DNA of 64,000 bases, from contig CAJTZX010000002.1 in NCBI GenBank assembly GCA_910584345.1, positions 73,504 to 137,503 on the forward strand, given 5' to 3'. This document shows positions 58,149 through 64,000 of the stretch, one piece after another (positions within the stretch are counted from its first letter, which is position 1; each line of letters starts with the position of its first letter). The translations under genes and the position numbers were made by a program. Under the pieces are notes generated by a model, which was given only the letters and a program-made list of their open reading frames with translations, made no database searches and had not been told where the DNA came from. This DNA is from an uncultured Eubacterium sp. Lineage in GTDB: Bacteria > Bacillota > Clostridia > Lachnospirales > Lachnospiraceae.

Positions 58149-60071
58149 CTACACTTTTCGATTTACTTTCTTTGCTACTTTTTCTGCGTACATCATCGCA
58201 TCCGCTTCTCTTACATAGTCATCCAATGTTTTTGTTGTTCGCATATCTGTACGGACACATCCAATACTTGCAGAAATCGGATATGGCAGCTTTGCTTTGT
58301 ACGCTTCCTGCGCAATTTTCTCCTGAATCGATGTTACAAACTCTTTTTCACAATGATCGCCTGCTGCATCTTGAATAATCAAAAACTCATCTCCTCCGGT
58401 ACGTACAGGTATGGAATCTTTCAGACAGATCTGCAGAATCGCTCTGGCAATGATTCGAATTGCCTTATCTCCATGTTCATGCCCAAAATGATCGTTAATA
58501 TATTTGAGCCTGTCTAAATCTACAAATACGATAAGCAAATTTTGATTCTCTCTTTTTTTCTGTTCAAATAATTTCCCTGCCAGCATCTGATAACCTGTAT
58601 AATTATACATCTCGGTCATAGCATCCCGCATGTACAGTTTCGTAAGCATTTGATTTAAATAAGCAAGCTTTTCTTTTTTATGCAGGTTTTCCATTGCAGA
58701 AGTAAGCGTATTAATAATCTGAAATAAATATTGTTTTTCCATCAAATAGACAGCATTGCGGATCACAAAATAGCCAACCGCCCGATCACGGAAATGCAGC
58801 GGCAAAAACAAAAAATCCGTGCCGCCTTTATCAAAATCAAACATCGGAAATAACGATTGTATCTTCTGATTATCTGTGTTTTGTACCTTACCATCTACAT
58901 ATGCAAACTCAATATTCATCGTTTCCGGATATCCGACAGTATGCAATTCTTCATTGTCCGACAGATTCGCGCCAAAATAATCTGTCCGTTCTTTATAATC
59001 ATTTAAATGACTATCTGTAATCATATACATCGCATCACATCTCATAGATGGAATGCACGCTGGAATGCGCATCATCATTTCCTTTACCGAACTGCACTGC
59101 AGCAGCTCATATTCAAGCGAAAGCACCTGCTCTTCAAATTCCGTTGTTTCGATATTATACATAATCTGATCTTTCGCATGTCTGGTATGGTCAATTGAAA
59201 TATCTGCATGGCATCCGCAGCTTTCCCAAAAAATACATGTTGTGCCGGTATAATTGAATCTGGGCACCTGCTGCCCGTTCCATAAACGAATCAGAATATC
59301 AGCACACTGATAGCCCACTTCCTCACGGATATGTCCGACAGTCGTAATATTTGGTGAATAAAAACTGGCTTTGTCAAAGTTATCAAAACCCGACACACAA
59401 AAATCATCCGGCACTTTCCACCCATGTCTTGCAGCTGCTTCGCACACACCAACCGCAATATTATCATTTGCACAAATTACACAATCCGGAATTTGATGCT
59501 TCCAACGAATGCACATCTGCTCAAATCCATGACAACCGCACTGGTATTCAAAGCTTTCAAAATAAAAATGATCTTCCTCAAAAGAAATCTGATGCTCTGT
59601 CATATAATCTTTCAATGCCTGGACGCGCACACGGTTTTCATAATGATCCTCCGGCCCCATAATAAACCAAAATTTCTGACATCCATGCTTTTCATGCATA
59701 TGCGCGATCATTTCGCGGATCGCTTTATCATTATGTATACCAACATAATAAAAATCTTCAATTTCACTGGCAATCGCTATCACCGGCCTGCCCGTCTGTT
59801 TTGCCGCTTTTATCACGTCATCACGTACACCCGGACATTGAATATTATTAATATCCAGTACGATTCCATCAAACTCGCTCAAGTCCGGAAGCCTGTATAT
59901 GTTATATTCACCTTTATTATAGTCTCTGTCACAACTCCATTCACCAGAACTGTGAAAGATGTACAGATTCGCTTCTTCTCCGGTCTCCCGAAGTCTCTGC
60001 AAAATGCCTGCCGGCCATGCATAAGTAAAAAACCGCTTCCATCCGTCCATGAGCAGCGCGATCCGTTTCAT
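58149..60071 (-). CDS. LacI-type sugar-sensor domain fused to a GGDEF diguanylate cyclase
   Basis: A 640-residue cytosolic protein. Residues about 1-290 are a periplasmic-binding-protein-like sensor as in LacI regulators but without any DNA-binding part (KRIALLMDGWKRFF, FDGIVLDINNIQ, PDCVICANDNIAVGVCEAA, FCVSGFDN). A GAF-like linker of about 170 residues follows. Residues about 475-640 are a GGDEF domain with the intact catalytic RTGGDEFLI (GGDEF at 559-563) and VDLDRLKYINDHFGHEHGD; the inhibitory RxxD site is absent. It probably makes cyclic-di-GMP in response to a sugar or related ligand. It lies between a galactanase and a sugar kinase gene. Confidence 0.85.
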   Translation of the reverse strand: MKRIALLMDGWKRFFTYAWPAGILQRLRETGEEANLYIFHSSGEWSCDRDYNKGEYNIYRLPDLSEFDGIVLDINNIQCPGVRDDVIKAAKQTGRPVIAIASEIEDFYYVGIHNDKAIREMIAHMHEKHGCQKFWFIMGPEDHYENRVRVQALKDYMTEHQISFEEDHFYFESFEYQCGCHGFEQMCIRWKHQIPDCVICANDNIAVGVCEAAARHGWKVPDDFCVSGFDNFDKASFYSPNITTVGHIREEVGYQCADILIRLWNGQQVPRFNYTGTTCIFWESCGCHADISIDHTRHAKDQIMYNIETTEFEEQVLSLEYELLQCSSVKEMMMRIPACIPSMRCDAMYMITDSHLNDYKERTDYFGANLSDNEELHTVGYPETMNIEFAYVDGKVQNTDNQKIQSLFPMFDFDKGGTDFLFLPLHFRDRAVGYFVIRNAVYLMEKQYLFQIINTLTSAMENLHKKEKLAYLNQMLTKLYMRDAMTEMYNYTGYQMLAGKLFEQKKRENQNLLIVFVDLDRLKYINDHFGHEHGDKAIRIIARAILQICLKDSIPVRTGGDEFLIIQDAAGDHCEKEFVTSIQEKIAQEAYKAKLPYPISASIGCVRTDMRTTKTLDDYVREADAMMYAEKVAKKVNRKV

Positions 60072-60122
60072 GATTTCCTCCTGTATCCGGTATTGTTATT
60101 TCAGCAAAAAGCAATCATAAGT

Positions 60123-60185
60123 ACAGCAGCAGAATCCGCCACTTCGCCGCAGGCGAACTTCAAATGTGAAGGATTCTGTTGCTGT
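60123..60185. other. Multi-branched inverted-repeat structure between kinase and GGDEF genes
   Basis: ACAGCAGCAGAATCC (60123-60137) pairs with GGATTCTGTTGCTGT (60171-60185) with a single G-U type mismatch. Enclosed are two hairpins, TTCGCC-GCA-GGCGAA (60143-60157) and CTTCA-AATG-TGAA (60158-60170). It may end the kinase transcript or act as a processed RNA domain. Confidence 0.5.
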
Positions 60186-60232
60186 AAATGTCACAGATAT
60201 GAAAGTATCAACCTAATGATCCTGACAGATTC

Positions 60233-61828
60233 CTACGCCATATGATCTACAGCTGCTCTCTCAATTGGAAGTCCTGCAGAATATACTTCCAAAAATTCAT
60301 CAAATCCTTTTACATCAGCCGGATCCGGATCCATTCTTGTCCCTTCCTGTCCTGCAAATACTTTATGATTCAAATAATCATCCAGACTTTCACCGTCAGA
60401 TTTATTTACCATATAAGATGCCAGCAGCGCAATTCCCCATGCACCGCCTTCTCCGGCAGTTTCCATTACAAATACCGGCGCGTCAATTGCTGCTGCAAGA
60501 ATACTCTGTCCAACGCCTTTGGTCTTGAACAAACCGCCATGTCCTAACATCTTGTCTACTTTTACGCCTTCTTCTTTGAGCATCAGGTTCAGACCCGTTT
60601 TTAATACGCTTAAAGATGCCATTAAATGTACACGCATAAAGTTTGCCAGATTAAAATTACTGTCCGGCTTGCGCACAAATAACGGACGGCCAGCTTCAAA
60701 ATTAGTTACATGCTCCCCGGAGAAATAATTGTATGCAAGAAGACCTCCGCAATTCTTATCCCCTTCTAATGCTTTGTGATACAAGGTGCCAAACAGCTGG
60801 TTCATGTCAACCGTCATGCCAAAGCTCTCTGCAAATTCCTTAAACAGATTTACCCATGCATTGAGGTCTGAGGTACAGTTATTACAATGTACCATACCAA
60901 CAAGATTTCCGGTTGGCGTTGTTACAAGGTCAATCTCTTCATATACCTTTGATAACTCTTTTTCCATAACGACCATTCCAAATACAGAAGTACCAGCAGA
61001 TACATTGCCCGTACGGACTGCAACGCTGTTCGTTGCTACCATGCCTGTTCCTGCGTCACCTTCCGGCGGACAGATTCGAATGCCCGCCTGCAGCTTTCCG
61101 GATACATCCAGCTTTTTCGCACCTTCTTCTGTCAGACTTCCTGCAGCTTCACCTGCTGAAAGTACCTTTGGCAGGATATCTCTTAATTTCCATGCATACC
61201 CTTTGCCTGAGATTCTTTCATTAAACTGACCAATCATCCGCTCATTGTAATCACAGGCTGCAATATCTATCGGGAACATACCGGACGCCTCACCGACACC
61301 AAGTACTTTTTCTCCTGTCAGCTGCCAATGTATGTATCCGGCCAGTGTAACGAGATAATCAATCTTCGCAACATGCTCTTCTCCATTTAAAATTGCCTGA
61401 TCTAAATGTGCAATACTCCATCTTTGCGGGATATGGTACTGAAACAGCTCTGTCAGCTGTTCGCTTGCCTGTTCGGTAATCGTATTTCTCCACGTACGGA
61501 ACGGTACCAGCAATTCTCCTGACTGATCAAATACCATGTAGCCATGCATCATAGCTGAAAACCCAATCGCAGCAAGATTTGTCACTTCTACGCCATACTG
61601 CGCTTTTACGTCTTCGGTCATCTTTGTATAACTGTCCTGTAAGCCTGTCCAAATATCATCCAGCGTATACGTCCAGATTCCGTCCTCCAGGCGGTTTTCC
61701 CAGTCATGCGCACCTGACGCGATCGGTGTATTGTCTTCTCCAATCAGCACCGCCTTAATACGAGTGGAGCCAAACTCTATGCCGAGCACAGCTTTTCCGT
61801 TTCCTATTGTTTCTTTAATATTGCTCAT
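60233..61828 (-). CDS. FGGY-family pentulose kinase (ribulokinase/xylulokinase type)
   Basis: A 531-residue sugar kinase. The N-terminal phosphate loop LGIEFGSTRIKAVLIG, GFSAMMHGYM, FRTWRNTITEQAS, the substrate region GVGEASGMFPID, and the C-terminal ATP site LGHGGLFKTKGVG and AGEGGAWGIALLASY are typical of FGGY kinases. Its length and motifs resemble clostridial AraK-type ribulokinases, often annotated as a second xylulokinase. That would fit use of arabinose freed by GH127, but the exact sugar cannot be read from sequence. GGAGGTG precedes the ATG. It is divergent from the GH13 gene. Confidence 0.85.
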   Translation of the reverse strand: MSNIKETIGNGKAVLGIEFGSTRIKAVLIGEDNTPIASGAHDWENRLEDGIWTYTLDDIWTGLQDSYTKMTEDVKAQYGVEVTNLAAIGFSAMMHGYMVFDQSGELLVPFRTWRNTITEQASEQLTELFQYHIPQRWSIAHLDQAILNGEEHVAKIDYLVTLAGYIHWQLTGEKVLGVGEASGMFPIDIAACDYNERMIGQFNERISGKGYAWKLRDILPKVLSAGEAAGSLTEEGAKKLDVSGKLQAGIRICPPEGDAGTGMVATNSVAVRTGNVSAGTSVFGMVVMEKELSKVYEEIDLVTTPTGNLVGMVHCNNCTSDLNAWVNLFKEFAESFGMTVDMNQLFGTLYHKALEGDKNCGGLLAYNYFSGEHVTNFEAGRPLFVRKPDSNFNLANFMRVHLMASLSVLKTGLNLMLKEEGVKVDKMLGHGGLFKTKGVGQSILAAAIDAPVFVMETAGEGGAWGIALLASYMVNKSDGESLDDYLNHKVFAGQEGTRMDPDPADVKGFDEFLEVYSAGLPIERAAVDHMA

Positions 61829-62020
61829 GAAGCACCTCCAAAATATTATTTTTGCTACTCTTTATGTTACTCTTTTTTTGGCCATTTGTCATTAAAAAAA
61901 CTGCTTTTTTTCCACAATTTAAAAAATTTGAGAAAGGATTGAACATCCGGCTTTTTCATGCTAAAATAAAACGCAGTGACAAAAATAAGAAAAAATATAA
62001 TACATTTAGGAGGTTTACAT

Positions 62021-63745
62021 ATGGCATGGTATGACGAAGCTGTATTTTATCACATTTATCCATTAGGACTTACAGGAGCGCCAAAAGAAAATTCTTACGG
62101 CACGCCAGAGCACCGTCTGAACTCACTCATCCCATGGATTTCTCACGTTAAAGAAACCGGCTGCAACGCCATTTATATCGGACCGCTGTTTGAATCCGTA
62201 GGGCATGGGTATGAAACAACGGATTACAAAAAGCTGGACAGCAGACTTGGCACAAATGAAGATCTGACAAATTATGTCGCAAAATGCCACGAACAGGGTA
62301 TCCGTGTTATTTTAGATGGTGTTTTCAACCATACCGGACGTGATTTTTTTGCTTTTCAGGATATTAAAAAAAATCGGGAAAATTCTCCTTACAAAGATTG
62401 GTACTGCAACGTTAACTTCTGGGGAAATAATGAATATAACGACGGTTTTTCTTATGAAAACTGGGGCGGCTACAATCTGCTTGTAAAACTTAATCAGCAT
62501 AATCCTGCAGTCAGAGACTATATCTGTGATGTCATCCGCTTCTGGGTCAGCGAATTTGATATTGACGGAATCCGTCTGGACGCTGCAGATGTTTTAGATT
62601 TTGAATATATGAAAGCTCTGCGTAATACAGCAAATGAAGTAAAACCTGACTTCTGGCTGATGGGTGAAGTTATTCACGGTGATTATACGCGTTGGGTCAA
62701 TGAAGGCACTTTGCACTCCGTTACCAACTACAACCTTCACAAAGCGTTGTATTCCGGACATAACGATCACAATTATTTTGAAATCGCACATACAGTCAAA
62801 CGTTTATATGAAATGGGCGGCAGCCGTCCAGATGGATTAAAGCTTTATAATTTTGTGGACAACCACGACGTAGAACGTATCTATACAAAACTGAACAACA
62901 AAGCTCATTTTAACCCTGTCCATATCCTGCTCTATACACTTCCAGGCGTCCCATCGATTTACTATGGGTCTGAATTTGGCATCGAGGGAAAGAAAGAGCG
63001 TTTTTCTGATGATTCCCTGCGTCCTGCACTTTCTCTGTCCGACTATGCAGACGCCGTTACAAACAATCCTCATACATGCCTGATCGCAGCATTAGGAAAC
63101 ATCCGCCAGAATACTCCTGCGCTTTCTTACGGGGATTATCAGGAGTTGCTGCTGACCAACCGCCAGTATGCATTTTCCAGAAATCTTCATGGGCAATCTG
63201 TCATTGTCTCTGTAAACAACGATGACAGCGACTATGTTATGACACTCCGCGCCGGCAACGCCGCAGAATATATCGGCGCACTTTCCGGGGAAAAAGTATC
63301 AGTAAACGGCGGAAATATCGTTGTAAATGTAAAGGCAAATGGCGGTGACATCTGGCTGCCTGTTACACCGGATACTAAAGCAGCTGTATCACCTGTTGCG
63401 CCAGTCATTACACAACCGCAAACTGCTGTACGGCCGGCTCCGTCTGCGCCTGAAAGCACAAATGCTGTGAAAGAAATCCATACGGAAACCAATACTGCAA
63501 AACCTGCAGACGACTCTGCCAAAGCAGAACCGGTTCCATCAGCAGACAATTGTGCACAGGCAAATGACAAACAAGCAGCTCCCGCTGACTCGCAGGATTT
63601 TGAAAGCGGAAGGATTGCAGGACTTCAGGAAGCAATTCTTGCTATTATGGAGAAGAACGGCCCTGTTACCGATCAGATGCGCAGGGATGTGGAAGCAAAT
63701 GTATATCATGATTCCTTAATTGCATGGATTAAGAGCTTTCGTTAA
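62021..63745 (+). CDS. Cytoplasmic GH13 alpha-amylase-family enzyme with Ala/Pro-rich tail
   Basis: A 574-residue enzyme of glycoside hydrolase family 13. Barrel motifs: DGVFNH (99-104), GIRLDAADV with the nucleophile Asp187, MGEV with the acid/base Glu216, and FVDNHD with Asp283. No signal peptide, so it works on maltodextrins inside the cell. After the beta domain (to about 465) comes a linker rich in Ala, Pro, Thr and Lys (about 466-545) and a last short helical piece (about 546-574, ESGRIAGLQEAILAIMEKNG). The start at 62021 has TTTAGGAGG 6 bases upstream. A disordered tail is unusual for a cytoplasmic amylase. Confidence 0.9.
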   Translation: MAWYDEAVFYHIYPLGLTGAPKENSYGTPEHRLNSLIPWISHVKETGCNAIYIGPLFESVGHGYETTDYKKLDSRLGTNEDLTNYVAKCHEQGIRVILDGVFNHTGRDFFAFQDIKKNRENSPYKDWYCNVNFWGNNEYNDGFSYENWGGYNLLVKLNQHNPAVRDYICDVIRFWVSEFDIDGIRLDAADVLDFEYMKALRNTANEVKPDFWLMGEVIHGDYTRWVNEGTLHSVTNYNLHKALYSGHNDHNYFEIAHTVKRLYEMGGSRPDGLKLYNFVDNHDVERIYTKLNNKAHFNPVHILLYTLPGVPSIYYGSEFGIEGKKERFSDDSLRPALSLSDYADAVTNNPHTCLIAALGNIRQNTPALSYGDYQELLLTNRQYAFSRNLHGQSVIVSVNNDDSDYVMTLRAGNAAEYIGALSGEKVSVNGGNIVVNVKANGGDIWLPVTPDTKAAVSPVAPVITQPQTAVRPAPSAPESTNAVKEIHTETNTAKPADDSAKAEPVPSADNCAQANDKQAAPADSQDFESGRIAGLQEAILAIMEKNGPVTDQMRRDVEANVYHDSLIAWIKSFR

Positions 63746-63771
63746 ATAACTCTGTAAAAAAATCATATATT

Positions 63772-63822
63772 ACGGCAGGCTGTGATACTCATACTTTATC
63801 ATTGTCTGCCGTGTATTTTATT
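63772..63822 (+). terminator. Terminator after the GH13 gene
   Basis: ACGGCAG (63772-63778) pairs with CTGCCGT (63806-63812), with an inner TGATA/TATCA arm and a T-rich stretch after it. Confidence 0.75.
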
Positions 63823-63844
63823 TTATCTGAAAATAAATTTGCAT

Positions 63845-63925
63845 TTATCCCCACTGTAAATATCCCGGCGCAAATACCTTGCAGAGTCGTACCAGAGAAT
63901 CGATCTCACAAATTGACAATAGCAT
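63845..63925 (-). CDS. Possible 26-residue small protein at the window edge
   Basis: On the minus strand GGAGGG is followed after 5 bases by ATG (63925) and 26 codons, MLLSICEIDSLVRLCKVFAP then six more residues, before TAA. The ribosome-binding site is strong, but there is no homology or operon support, and a perfect palindrome AGAGTACTCT (63948-63957) lies upstream. It could be the start of a frameshifted or longer locus outside the window. Confidence 0.3.
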   Translation of the reverse strand: MLLSICEIDSLVRLCKVFAPGYLQWG

Positions 63926-64000
63926 ATTTACCCTCCGTAATACACTTAGAGTACTCTCGGAAATTCACAGCCCTTGAAAATACTGGTGTTCCAAAGAACT

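Noticed and set aside
1..64000. tRNA, rRNA, intact insertion sequence, prophage or conjugative element
   Set aside because: No matching gene or structure was recognised anywhere in the window; only a possible miniature element at 18024-18225.

Overview
The window reads as the chromosome of a low-to-moderate GC, anaerobic, Gram-positive gut bacterium, most likely of the family Lachnospiraceae. The signs are strong AGGAGG-type ribosome-binding sites before nearly every gene, a T-box-controlled trp operon, a SigI/RsgI pair, YhgE/Pip proteins, a butyryl-CoA:acetate CoA-transferase of the gut butyrate-producer type, and several enzymes for plant-polysaccharide sugars. This placement is inference from gene content; no rRNA, tRNA, intact transposase, prophage or CRISPR array was seen.

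Left part (1-10.3 kb): the end of a sugar ABC uptake operon (binding protein tail plus two permeases), then a RpiR-type regulator facing the wreck of a mannose-family PTS / KDGP-aldolase operon in which two deletions have joined pieces of IIC, IID and aldolase genes. Next is a tight three-gene operon (GNAT acetyltransferase, unknown 151-residue protein, SecB-like chaperone) built like a toxin-antitoxin-chaperone module; this is the best candidate for an undescribed system. A two-gene ABC exporter follows, whose permease carries an exceptionally long repetitive coiled coil.

Middle-left (10.3-34 kb): a secreted peptidoglycan-binding protein with a duplicated His/Cys motif, an acetyltransferase, a GH127 beta-L-arabinofuranosidase with its divergent AraC regulator, a mutarotase-like enzyme coupled to a duplicated-domain membrane protein, a choline-binding-repeat/transglutaminase-like surface protein, a MmcQ protein, a hairpin-rich intergenic element, a truncated endonuclease-family gene, an Lhr helicase, an RlmI-type methyltransferase, a glycosyltransferase, SigI/RsgI, the CoA-transferase, a MATE pump and the mtnN-luxS pair that detoxifies S-adenosylhomocysteine and makes AI-2.

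Middle-right (34-47.3 kb): a BlaR1/M56 family sensor without a BlaI partner but with its own promoter, palindromic operator, structured leader and a 21-codon leader ORF; a complete trpEGDCFBA operon on the minus strand behind a T-box leader with a Trp (UGG) specifier and an unusual structured insert; a SWIM-SNF2 helicase; and a CorA-like channel.

Right part (47.5-64 kb): L-lactate dehydrogenase, a C39-like protease, trpS, a minus-strand cluster of two YhgE/Pip proteins with a small membrane protein, a fibronectin-III protein and a GH53 galactanase lipoprotein, then a sugar-sensor-like protein fused to a GGDEF domain, an FGGY sugar kinase and a cytoplasmic GH13 enzyme. Together with GH127 these suggest a cell that takes arabinan/galactan side chains and alpha-glucans, ferments them to lactate and butyrate, and links sugar sensing to cyclic-di-GMP.
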